DNA of 64,000 bases, taken from contig NZ_FKII01000049.1 in NCBI RefSeq assembly GCF_900078745.1, forward strand, positions 1 to 64,000, given 5' to 3'. Origin of the DNA: Candidatus Ichthyocystis sparus (GTDB lineage: Bacteria > Pseudomonadota > Gammaproteobacteria > Burkholderiales > 2013Ark19i). The notes below the pieces were generated by a model that had not been told where the DNA came from, ran no database searches, and was given only the letters and a program-made list of their open reading frames with translations. The first letter of the stretch is position 1, and every line of letters begins with the position of its first letter. Positions 11,331 to 18,858 of this stretch are shown piece after piece. The position numbers were made by a program, and so were the translations under genes.

Positions 11331-11374
11331 AAAAATGTGAAATTAATACTCTCATGTACCCATTGACCGATATA
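11331..11374 (+). promoter_or_regulatory. 44-nt conserved upstream element, copy 1
   Basis: This stretch aligns without gaps with 13398-13441 and 16446-16489. The shared core is AAAAATGTGAAATTAAT, then a (T)TTATGTG-like part, then TTGAYCCNTATA-like bases. It starts about 120-145 bases upstream of each of the three acidic-repeat genes. Conservation in otherwise drifting spacer suggests a promoter, an operator or a leader structure. No -35/-10 pair can be assigned with confidence. Confidence 0.55.
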
Positions 11375-11454
11375 CCATGTCTCTTGTAGGCAATGTAAAT
11401 AAAAAGTGAAGGTGACCGTAGGTAAATATAAATGTATAAGGGGCGGACAACAAT

Positions 11455-13032
11455 ATGTGTCCTGCAGACAATGTGTTTAGTTATGAGAATTGTGGTTGCG
11501 GATCTTCATTAGTTGATAGCCCACATGATAATGGAGGAGAAGATGGTGAGCATGGCGATGCTGATAGCGGTGGAGTGTCTGGGTCAGAACACTCTTCGTC
11601 TTTGCGCCCACCAATCTTGAGTTCATCATCACTATTGTTGCTTTCTGCTCTCTCTTCGTTTTCAATACTTCCTGCGGCTGAGACTACTTCTACAAATAGT
11701 CAGAGCAATGCTACTGAGTCATCAACAGTTAATACTGTAACGATAATTGAAAATTCTACAATGCATGTAGATGCTGATGACGGCACAAATTCTCCTCGTG
11801 CTGGTTCATTAGTATTGGTAGCGTTTGTATTATTGGTATCTTTTCTGTGCCTACTGTGGTTGGCTCTCAGATCATTATCGAGAACAAGAAGAATGATTGG
11901 GGCTGATAATCTAGAAGTAGGTGAAGACGTAGAAATGGCTAGATTTAGAGGAGAGGATTTGAATGGTAACGGTCTTGTAAGAGAAGAGGAAGATGATGAT
12001 TCTTCTGTAGAAGAGGTTGATGTTAATCCACCCGTAAGGGGAGATAATAATGATCATGTGGAGGAAGATGCCAATCCTCCTGTAGGAGGAGATAATAATC
12101 CTGTGGAAGAGGAGGATGTTAATCCTGTGGAAGAGGAGGATGTTAATCCTGCGGAAGAGGAGGATGTTAATCCTGCGGAAGAGGAGAATGTTGATCCTGT
12201 GGAAGAGGAGGATGTTAATCCTGCGGAAGAGGAGAATGTTGATCCTGTGGAAGAGGAGAATGTTGATCCTGTGGAAGAGGAGAATGTTGATCCTGTGGAA
12301 GAGGAGAATGTTGATCCTGTGGAAGAGGAGAATGTTGATCCTGTGGAAGAGGAGAATGTTGATCTTGTGGAAGAAGGGGATGATGGTCCTGTACTAGGAG
12401 ATCTTGATCTACTTGAAGATGTGAATGAGGAAAGTGATGGTTCTGATGATATTTTTATGTTGCAAAATCTAGATCTTATCGCAGATATAGGTGAGGAAAG
12501 AAGTGAGGACAGTGACGATTCTCTTGAAGATGATGATCTTGTGCTGCAAAATCTAGATCTTATTGCAGATATAGATGGGGAAAGTGATGATTCTGTAGAA
12601 GACGATGATGTTGGTCATCCTGTGGGAGGTGATAATGATAATCCTGTAGGAGGTGATAATAATCCTGTGGAAGTAGGTGATAATAATCCTGTAGGAGTAG
12701 GTGGTAATAATCCTGTGGGAGGAGGTAATGCTCCCCAGCCAGATGTAATTCCGGAGCTATTGCAGGATCTTCATCTACTACAGTTATTAGCACCAAATAT
12801 GTTGGTGATGTTTGTACCTCAAGACCTGGCAGATCCAGATGTAATCCTAGATCATTTTGAGTTACCGTATGGAAATGCCCCTCAAGTTGACGAAGAACCA
12901 CAAGTTGACGAAGAACCACAAGTTGACGAAGAACCACAAGTTGACGAAGAACCACAAGTTGACGAAGAACCACAAGTTGACGAAGAACCACAACAACGTA
13001 ATGTCATTATTCCTGATGTTGTTCCGCGTTAA
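11455..13032 (+). CDS. Array protein with two families of acidic tandem repeats (525 aa)
   Basis: The N-terminus begins MCPADNVF, a start motif shared with its paralogs. Residues 54-75 are hydrophobic and end in ILPAAET. Residues 117-140 form a membrane segment (SLVLVAFVLLVSFLCLLWLA) followed by RSLSRTRR. The remaining 380 residues are strongly acidic. They contain eleven 8-residue repeats (P-V/A-EEE-D/N-V-N/D), two copies of an LQNLDLIADI block, a GGDNNPV-rich stretch, and six exact QVDEEP repeats near the end. A PDVIP-type motif occurs before the last repeats and at the C-terminus (IIPDVVPR). The repeats expand in multiples of 3 and so keep the frame. Proposed role: an exposed or inclusion-membrane protein with a length-variable acidic tail. 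No enzyme domain is visible. An AGGGG sequence lies 12 bases before the ATG. Confidence 0.85.
   Translation: MCPADNVFSYENCGCGSSLVDSPHDNGGEDGEHGDADSGGVSGSEHSSSLRPPILSSSSLLLLSALSSFSILPAAETTSTNSQSNATESSTVNTVTIIENSTMHVDADDGTNSPRAGSLVLVAFVLLVSFLCLLWLALRSLSRTRRMIGADNLEVGEDVEMARFRGEDLNGNGLVREEEDDDSSVEEVDVNPPVRGDNNDHVEEDANPPVGGDNNPVEEEDVNPVEEEDVNPAEEEDVNPAEEENVDPVEEEDVNPAEEENVDPVEEENVDPVEEENVDPVEEENVDPVEEENVDPVEEENVDLVEEGDDGPVLGDLDLLEDVNEESDGSDDIFMLQNLDLIADIGEERSEDSDDSLEDDDLVLQNLDLIADIDGESDDSVEDDDVGHPVGGDNDNPVGGDNNPVEVGDNNPVGVGGNNPVGGGNAPQPDVIPELLQDLHLLQLLAPNMLVMFVPQDLADPDVILDHFELPYGNAPQVDEEPQVDEEPQVDEEPQVDEEPQVDEEPQVDEEPQQRNVIIPDVVPR
12100..12363 (+). repeat. 24-bp tandem repeat, 11 units, in frame
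   Basis: Eleven consecutive 24-base units of CCTGTGGAAGAGGAGGATGT type, each encoding P-V/A-E-E-E-D/N-V-N/D. The last five are identical at the protein level and the first six vary, so one end appears recently homogenised. A degenerate twelfth unit follows. Confidence 0.95.
12883..12990 (+). repeat. 18-bp tandem repeat, 6 exact units, in frame
   Basis: Six identical copies of CAAGTTGACGAAGAACCA encode QVDEEP. Perfect identity at the DNA level implies recent slippage or conversion. Two units of the same repeat (one mismatch) occur in the next gene at 14777-14812. A His version (HVDEEP) occurs in the gene at 16591. Confidence 0.96.
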
Positions 13033-13397
13033 TGCAGCCTAGGCCTCAAATAATATATATGTTACTAATAAAATATTTTATAAGTGCAGGTGCAAAATGT
13101 AATAGGACACATACATATCAACCGCCAAGGTCGCTGTATGGAGATGTGCCAAGGGAATATAAATTTATCTTTGTCTCATGCTTTCTACGAGTATATTAAC
13201 ATACATTTTATTACGTTGTGCTTCATGTAGCGTGTGGCGCGTGTGTTTGAGATTCTTGGAGAAGGAGAAACAAAATTTCTAGGGACTTTCGGCTATAACC
13301 CAATCATTTGTGAACACAAGAGCATCACTAACTGTTTACTTACTCCATGTAAAATTTGTTCGACTAACCAAATCTAGAAATATGTCATCAAAACATC
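13033..13397. other. Array spacer, duplicated at 14858-15290
   Basis: No gene. The part near 13255-13320 (GAAGGAGAAACAAAATTTCTAGG and following) aligns with 15122-15185 downstream of the next gene. The GCTTCATG/GCTTGCGTG part upstream also aligns. The duplication unit therefore ran from gene to spacer. Confidence 0.55.
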
Positions 13398-13441
13398 AAA
13401 AATGTTAAATTAACGCTTTTATGTGATTGTTGATCCGTATA
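13398..13441 (+). promoter_or_regulatory. 44-nt conserved upstream element, copy 2
   Basis: Ungapped match to the element at 11331 (AAAAATGTTAAATTAA, TTTTATGTGA, TTGATCCGTATA). It ends 90 bases before the GTG start proposed for the next gene. Confidence 0.55.
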
Positions 13442-13531
13442 TCATCCCCACCTAGAAGCAATAAGTAAAGCGGATGAGAATAAAAAAGCTAAGTGTTGGG
13501 GTATGTTGGGGTGTGTATGTATTATGGAAGT

Positions 13532-14857
13532 GTGAAATCTGCGAACAATGTGTTGAATTATGGATTTTCTGACTCTTTGTTAATTGATAGTTTGTATGAT
13601 GGCAATGAAAAGAGAAATGAGCATGATGGTGTAGGTAGCGGAGAGATAAGAGAGATAACTGAGGAGAGGCAATGTTCGTCTTCACGCTCCTTGGTTTTTA
13701 ATTCATCACCACTGTTGTTGCTTTCTGCTTTGTCTTCGTTTGCAGGGCTTACTCTGGCTGAAGCTACCTCCGAAGATGATCAAAGCGGTAGTGTTGCACA
13801 ATCGACAACCAGTACTACAACCATGATTGATACTTCTTCGGCGCCATATATGAATGCAAACAATGGCACCAGGTCTCTTAGACTGGGCTTAGTAGTAGCA
13901 TTTTTATTGTTGGCTTCATTTCTGTGCTTGCTTTATTTGGCTATTAGATCGTTCTTAAGAAGAAGGGGAATGGTTAGAGTAAATAATCAAGCAGTAGATG
14001 AAAACAGAGGAATTGGTAGGGTCAGGGAAAATTTAAACAATAATGAAGATAATAACGGTCTTGTTGGAGAAGAGGAAGAGGATTCTATAGAAGAGAATGA
14101 TGGTGATACTGCGGAAGAGGAAGATGAAGGTAATGGTGATCTTTTTGTATTGGAGAATCTAGATCTTGTAGATATAGGAGATGATAATGATCCTGTAGAG
14201 GAAGGCTATGATAATATTGTAGAAGAAAATGTTGCTAATCCCGAACCAGGCATAGTTGAAGAAGATGATAATGATGATGGCGGTTCTGCGGAAGATAGTA
14301 GCTCTGAAGAAGAGAATAATGGTAATCATGATGAAGAATATGGGAATAATTTGGGTCCTGTATTAGAAAATCTAGATCCTGCAGAAGGTATGGAAGTTGG
14401 TAATGATCATGTAGGGGAAAATAACAATAATCCCGTGGTAGAGCATGTTGCTGATCCTGAACCAGTAATGATTGCAGAAGATGATAGTGATGATGATGAT
14501 TCTGTTGAGAATGGTAGTGGTGACAGTTCTATAGAAGATAATGATGTTAACTTTGCGGGGGATGATGGTAATGGTGGTCCCGTATTAGTAAATCTAGACC
14601 TTGTGGCAGGTATAGAAAATAATAATGATCCTATGGAAGAGGGTGCTGCTGGTCCCGAACCAGATGTGATTCCAGAATTATTGTTTAATTTTGACCGGCT
14701 AGTTTTTGTAGTCAGGAACTTGGGACGTCCAGATGTTGTTCCAGATTATGTTGCGCGGTTAAATAATAATGCCCCACAAGTTGACGAAGAGCCACAAGTT
14801 GACGAAGAACCACGTATTGACGAAGATGTAGTTCTGCCTGATGTTATCCCACATTAG
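13532..14857 (+). CDS. Array protein with acidic tail, GTG start (441 aa)
   Basis: Paralog of the genes at 11455 and 16591. I place the start at GTG 13532 because GTGAAATCTGCGAACAATGTG-type codons (MKSANNV) align exactly with MCPADNV at 11455. The frame stays open upstream to 13493 (GTG) and includes an ATG at 13517. Residues 59-77 are hydrophobic and end in LTLAEAT. Residues 117-140 are a membrane segment followed by RSFLRRRG. The tail is acidic and irregular (NLDLVDIGDD, NPEPGIVEEDD, ENLDPAEG), as if older repeats had diverged. It closes with two QVDEEP units, RIDED and LPDVIPH. PDVIP/PDVVP motifs occur three times. Function unknown. This member has the fewest exact repeats of the three, so it is either the least expanded or the oldest. 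Confidence 0.8.
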   Translation: MKSANNVLNYGFSDSLLIDSLYDGNEKRNEHDGVGSGEIREITEERQCSSSRSLVFNSSPLLLLSALSSFAGLTLAEATSEDDQSGSVAQSTTSTTTMIDTSSAPYMNANNGTRSLRLGLVVAFLLLASFLCLLYLAIRSFLRRRGMVRVNNQAVDENRGIGRVRENLNNNEDNNGLVGEEEEDSIEENDGDTAEEEDEGNGDLFVLENLDLVDIGDDNDPVEEGYDNIVEENVANPEPGIVEEDDNDDGGSAEDSSSEEENNGNHDEEYGNNLGPVLENLDPAEGMEVGNDHVGENNNNPVVEHVADPEPVMIAEDDSDDDDSVENGSGDSSIEDNDVNFAGDDGNGGPVLVNLDLVAGIENNNDPMEEGAAGPEPDVIPELLFNFDRLVFVVRNLGRPDVVPDYVARLNNNAPQVDEEPQVDEEPRIDEDVVLPDVIPH

Positions 14858-15290
14858 TGGGACCTATTGGCAGCACAATGATATATAGTGCAAATGTGTA
14901 AGTGTAGGTAAGTTTTTTTGTACAACAGGCAAGTGTGTGCGTACTGTCAGGTTTTGTTATGCGATAATCGTATGGATGAACACGAATTATTAGCCTTGTG
15001 CTTGCGTGCGTCTTTTTTTTCTTAGTACATCCTAAGTACCTTTGCTTTATTGTACACACCAATTATCCTCAGTATACGACATGTGTATGTATGTGTGTAT
15101 TTGGTGTTGCGCTATTATTGAAGGGAAGGAGAAAAGTTTCCTAGGATGTTCGACCTCTATCCAACAACGTGATAACATGAAAAAACGCTATTCTATTATT
15201 AATTATATGTTTTGTGGTAAATTCTAACAACGTAGAAATATATTAAAATTAATGGTTAATGGTATTTAATATTGGGTGTGTAAAAGTAAT
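14858..15290. other. Array spacer
   Basis: Duplicate of the spacer at 13033-13460 in diverged form. No gene. Near 15241-15270 a weak relative of the 44-nt element (AAAATTAATGGTTAATGG) precedes the decayed gene start at 15291. Confidence 0.5.
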
Positions 15291-15958
15291 ATGCCCTCCG
15301 CAGACAACGTAACATTAAGTAATCATCTACAACAAGGCGCTCATTTTCCGTTTGCTCATATTACTATCACTTCTTTGCACTTTAGATGTTAGACACTCCC
15401 TACGTGGTATCATACGTATGCAACTGTTTCTACAAACACCCGAACCGATGTACTACCATAGCAATTACAATTACTATCTCGTCATCTGCAGGTACTGAAG
15501 GATGTTTTGCTAACACATCAATAATAATCACAGTTGTATTGTTGATGCTACATTTTAGCTGTGCGCTAATTATTATAAAGAAGACGAAGAATTATAGAAG
15601 ATATAGTTTAACAATCAATAAATAAGGTGGTGACGAAGCTAAGTGATACCCCCCTGCAAGCCAAGATAATACAATTGATGTGTTAAGGGGGATTGTTGTT
15701 CATAAACACTAATGAAAAAATCAAGCTTTATTTGTATTTTATAAGTTCTAAGAATAGATTCTTAAAATCTAATATTCCACCCAACAATCATGCTACTGTT
15801 AATCGTCATGATTAGGATCACCAGCCAAACGGAGGTAATGTAACTTAATAAAGCTCAATGGTGATGGTCATATTTAATCATAAATAGTTCCTATGGTTAT
15901 CATAAATGACACTCAAAGGACTGAAGGTAAAGAAGAAGAGGACGAAGTAGGTGGTATT
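15291..15958 (+). pseudogene. Mosaic decayed array gene
   Basis: ATGCCCTCCGCAGACAACGT at 15291 reads MPSADNV, the start motif of the acidic-repeat genes. About 190 bases on (15480-15605) the DNA matches the loop and second membrane segment of the gene at 18134, including ACAGTTGTATTGTTGATG. The end (about 15795-15955) matches the RDPDD tail of the 8065 gene, including CCTATGGTTATCAT and GAAGAAGAGGACGAAGTA. Stops occur throughout (first after 34 codons). One decayed gene thus carries parts of three array subtypes. This fits either recombination between paralogs or descent from an ancestor that had all three parts. Confidence 0.72.
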
Positions 15959-16445
15959 CAATGTCAAAAAGAAATACAAATATGGTAACAGTTAATATTA
16001 AAGTTATTACTAGTAAACATCAGATTTTATTATATTTCGTTTACTGTCTGAAGTAAAAAAAACATCACCAATAGTAGCCAATTTACATTCTATTCTATTT
16101 ATTATGAATTGTAATATACAATGTAAGCTGCTTACTAACTATCATCTAGATTTATATATATAAAATATAAATCAAACGTGCAGATCCCATTAACACTCTG
16201 CACGGTGTAGAACTTTGATGTTGATAACGTTAACGAATTATTGTAAGTAACATCGAACATAGTGAAAATTGATGCGTTGCCACATTACTAGACAAAGACA
16301 ATTATAGTTAATTACCCTTATTTAAATCTTTTGCCAATAAATTACAACTATCATATTAAAAACAGAATCTATAGCATATATCTATATGTAGCACATCGTA
16401 TCGATATGATCCATGCTGAGTTTGCCTTTTGACTAACTAATTATG
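15959..16445. other. Intergenic, no gene seen
   Basis: AT-rich spacer. A stretch near 16025-16045 (ATTTTATTATATTTCGTTTA) resembles the one after the 8065 gene near 8862. This supports the tail similarity of the preceding pseudogene. Confidence 0.45.
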
Positions 16446-16489
16446 AAAAATGTGAAATTAATGTTTTTATGTGAGTGTTGATCCCTATA
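16446..16489 (+). promoter_or_regulatory. 44-nt conserved upstream element, copy 3
   Basis: Ungapped match to the elements at 11331 and 13398 (AAAAATGTGAAATTAATG, TTTTATGTGA, TTGATCCCTATA), 101 bases before the next start. A GTGTCTCCTGCAGATGCC sequence at 16511-16528 looks like a relic of the MSPAD start. Confidence 0.55.
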
Positions 16490-16590
16490 GACTGTTAATC
16501 CTTATATATTGTGTCTCCTGCAGATGCCATAAATGGGTTTGCTTCTAACGGAACAAGAATAATTACATTGAAACATATGAGGATGTTAGT

Positions 16591-17919
16591 ATGAGTCCTG
16601 CAGAAAATTTGTTGGGTTGTGGATGTCTTGACTCCTCATTAGTTGAAAACCCATGTGATAATGGGGAGGGCGGTGGTAGACATAGTAGTACGGGTGTCAG
16701 AGAAATACCCAGATTGGAACATTCCTCGTCTTCGCGTCCTTTAATCTCGACTTCGTCGTCGTTGTTGTTACTTTGTACTCTATCTTCACTTGCAACATCA
16801 TCCTTAGCTGAGACTACTTGTCCAAGCAACCAAAGCCATAATGTTACGACGCTGTCAACGACTAATCCTCCAATAATGCTTGAAACTTCCACACCACGTG
16901 CTAATGATGATAATAAAGTAGACTCTCCTCGAGTAGGTTTATTGGTGGGGGTAGTGTTTGCATTATTGATAGCATTTCTGTGTTTGCTTTATTTGGCTCT
17001 TAGATTAACATCAAGGATAAGAAGAGCAAATAATAGAGCAGCAGCTGAAGGCATAGGTCTTGTACCAATGAGGGATTTCGATCTTGTAGCAAATGCAGAT
17101 GGGGATGATGCATTGGGTATGAATGCATTAGCACTAGAAGATCTTGATCTTTTAGATGACATAGATGATTTCATAGATGATGTAGATGTACCAGAAAATC
17201 CTGATCTCGTAGCAGATATAGATGGGGATGGGGATGGGGATGGGGATGGGGATGGGGATGATAATCCTCCTCCCGCAGAAGGGGGTGGTGGTAATGCTCC
17301 TCCCGCAGAAGAGGGTGGTGGTAATGCTCCTCCCGCAGAAGAAGGTGGTAATGCTCCTCCTGCAGAAGAGGGTGGTAATGCTCCTCCCGCAGAAGAGGGT
17401 GGTAATGCTCCTCCCGCAGAAGAAGGTGGTAATGCTCCTCCCGCAGAAGAAGGTGGTAATGCTCCTCCTGCAGAAGAGGGTGGTAATGCTCCTCCCGCAG
17501 AAGAAGGTGGTAATCCTAGACCAGACGTAGTCCCGGAAGAATTGTGGGAGCTTCATTTGCTATTTTTGTTTGTACCAGATCTAGTGGGGATGTTTGCGAA
17601 TCAAGATCAAGAATATCCGGATGTTATTCCGGACAATCATGTACAGTTGAATGATAATGCTCATCATGTTGATGAAGAACCACATGTTGATGAAGAACCA
17701 CATGTTGATGAAGAACCACATGTTGATGAAGAACCACATGTTGATGAAGAACCACATGTTGATGAAGAACCACATGTTGATGAAGAACCACATGCTGATG
17801 AAGAACCACATGCTGATGAAGAACCACATGCTGATGAAGAACCACATGCTGATGAAGAACCACATGCTGATGAAGAACAAGAAGGTAATGATGTGGTTTT
17901 ACCTGATGTTGTTCGGTAG
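16591..17919 (+). CDS. Array protein with three tandem-repeat blocks (442 aa)
   Basis: Begins MSPAENLL, with GAGG 8 bases before the ATG. Residues 54-73 are hydrophobic and end in SLAETT. Residues 115-138 are a membrane segment followed by RLTSRIRR. The tail starts with DLDLLDDIDD-type acidic sequence. It continues as six Asp-Gly units (17221-17256), eight NAPPAEEGG units (17293-17511), a short non-repeat stretch (RPDVVPEELWELHLLFLFVP and following) and twelve H-V/A-DEEP units (17665-17880), then LPDVVR. The block between the last two repeat arrays matches the same place in the 11455 gene (PDVIPELLQDLHLL). Open frames on both strands here are by-products of repeats with period divisible by 3. 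Function unknown. I infer an exposed, length-variable protein. Confidence 0.85.
   Translation: MSPAENLLGCGCLDSSLVENPCDNGEGGGRHSSTGVREIPRLEHSSSSRPLISTSSSLLLLCTLSSLATSSLAETTCPSNQSHNVTTLSTTNPPIMLETSTPRANDDNKVDSPRVGLLVGVVFALLIAFLCLLYLALRLTSRIRRANNRAAAEGIGLVPMRDFDLVANADGDDALGMNALALEDLDLLDDIDDFIDDVDVPENPDLVADIDGDGDGDGDGDGDDNPPPAEGGGGNAPPAEEGGGNAPPAEEGGNAPPAEEGGNAPPAEEGGNAPPAEEGGNAPPAEEGGNAPPAEEGGNAPPAEEGGNPRPDVVPEELWELHLLFLFVPDLVGMFANQDQEYPDVIPDNHVQLNDNAHHVDEEPHVDEEPHVDEEPHVDEEPHVDEEPHVDEEPHVDEEPHADEEPHADEEPHADEEPHADEEPHADEEQEGNDVVLPDVVR
17221..17256 (+). repeat. 6-bp repeat GATGGG x6
   Basis: Six perfect GATGGG units encode Asp-Gly. This is short enough to slip readily and is always in frame. Confidence 0.95.
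17293..17511 (+). repeat. 27-bp repeat, 8 units (NAPPAEEGG)
   Basis: One 30-base and seven 27-base units of the AATGCTCCTCCCGCAGAAG type. They differ at synonymous positions (CCC/CCT, GAG/GAA) in an alternating pattern, which suggests that blocks of several units were copied together. Confidence 0.93.
17665..17880 (+). repeat. 18-bp repeat, 12 units (HVDEEP / HADEEP)
   Basis: Twelve units of CATGTTGATGAAGAACCA. The first seven encode HVDEEP, and the last five carry GCT instead of GTT (HADEEP, the last ending in Q). The sharp boundary shows that two variants each expanded locally. Confidence 0.95.
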
Positions 17920-18133
17920 CGATGCAGGAACAAACTACTGACTCGGAGAATGTGTGGCTAGAATATAATTATTCGCATGTATTTTTTTATTGAATGTATA
18001 AGTAGGTTTTTTTATTGTAAATAACAAAATATCAATTTGCATAGCATGTAGCTTTAGGTTTTTGAGTGGCAGTGGTGAGTGCAGTGGCCAATGTTTAGCG
18101 CCATTATAGTATAAGATAAGGATAAAAAATAAT

Positions 18134-18802
18134 ATGTCCCCCTCGAACAATAATATAGTGCCTATAGATGAACATAATAACTCTTCTTCTACAGCTGGTG
18201 TTGAGGATTGTGCAGATGATTCCTCAACAGTAGTAGGACAATCATCTCGGTCGTCATCTGTGTTGGGTAGACGGGCTGTCGTGGGTTCACGCTCCTCCTC
18301 GTCACTTCTCGCGCTTTCTGTGCTAGCACTTCCTGCAATAGTATCTGCGTCTGCAAGTAACTCAACAAGCTCCCCCAATAGTAATAGTACTACTGCAACT
18401 AGTGCCGCGACAACAGTCACTACTTCATCACCAGAAGAAGGCGCTGGGGGAGGGCTTCGTGCTACATCGCTAGTAATGACAGTTGTATTGTTGATGGTGG
18501 CTCTGGTACTGATTTGTTTCGCTGTGCGCGAATTCTTAAGCAGAAGAGTTAGGAATAATGTAGTAAACGAGGAAGGTGCTGCTGGTAATCAACTAATAAT
18601 TTTTAACAACGGTCCTAACGGTAATGTTCTAATAGGCGGCCATGATAGGCCAGGACACCATCAACAAGCTGATGATGTGTTACCACCACCGCCACCGCCA
18701 CCGCCACTAGGAGGAGGTGCAGATATGCCAGACTTAATACCGATGGATGAAGAAGGAAGGCCGTTTATAGGAGGTCCGGATGATGAGTTTTTTGTAGATT
18801 AG
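18134..18802 (+). CDS. Array-related protein with poly-proline run (222 aa)
   Basis: Begins MSPSNNN, like the array starts. The N-terminal 56 residues are Ser-rich. Residues 57-73 are hydrophobic (SLLALSVLALPAIVSASAS) with an AxA-like end. Residues 74-110 are Ser/Thr/Asn-rich. Residues 112-130 are a membrane segment followed by REFLSRRVR. The tail is short and not repetitive. It has GPNGNVLIGGHDRPGHH (similar in place to PNGNVVVGRRDPDD of 9591), eight prolines in a row at 184-191, MPDLIP (compare PDVIP) and an acidic end. It links the two tail types of the array. Poly-proline tracts can bind EVH1, WW, SH3 or profilin partners in host proteins, but no such role can be shown here. AAGGA lies 11 bases before the ATG. 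Confidence 0.82.
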   Translation: MSPSNNNIVPIDEHNNSSSTAGVEDCADDSSTVVGQSSRSSSVLGRRAVVGSRSSSSLLALSVLALPAIVSASASNSTSSPNSNSTTATSAATTVTTSSPEEGAGGGLRATSLVMTVVLLMVALVLICFAVREFLSRRVRNNVVNEEGAAGNQLIIFNNGPNGNVLIGGHDRPGHHQQADDVLPPPPPPPPLGGGADMPDLIPMDEEGRPFIGGPDDEFFVD

Positions 18803-18858
18803 CTTATAATGTGTGAGTGTGAGTGGTCGTCGGTCTGTTTTTCTCATGCACTCGCTAC

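Noticed and set aside
12116-12991. Long open frames in other frames and on the opposite strand within the repeats of the 11455 gene
   Set aside because: Repeat periods divisible by 3 keep all frames free of stops. They lack start context and family match.
17152-17941. Several long frames across the repeats of the 16591 gene
   Set aside because: Same cause; simple products of repeated GATGGG and 18/27-base units.
11455-18802. CRISPR array
   Set aside because: The repeats are in frame, contiguous and without unique spacers; no cas genes are present.
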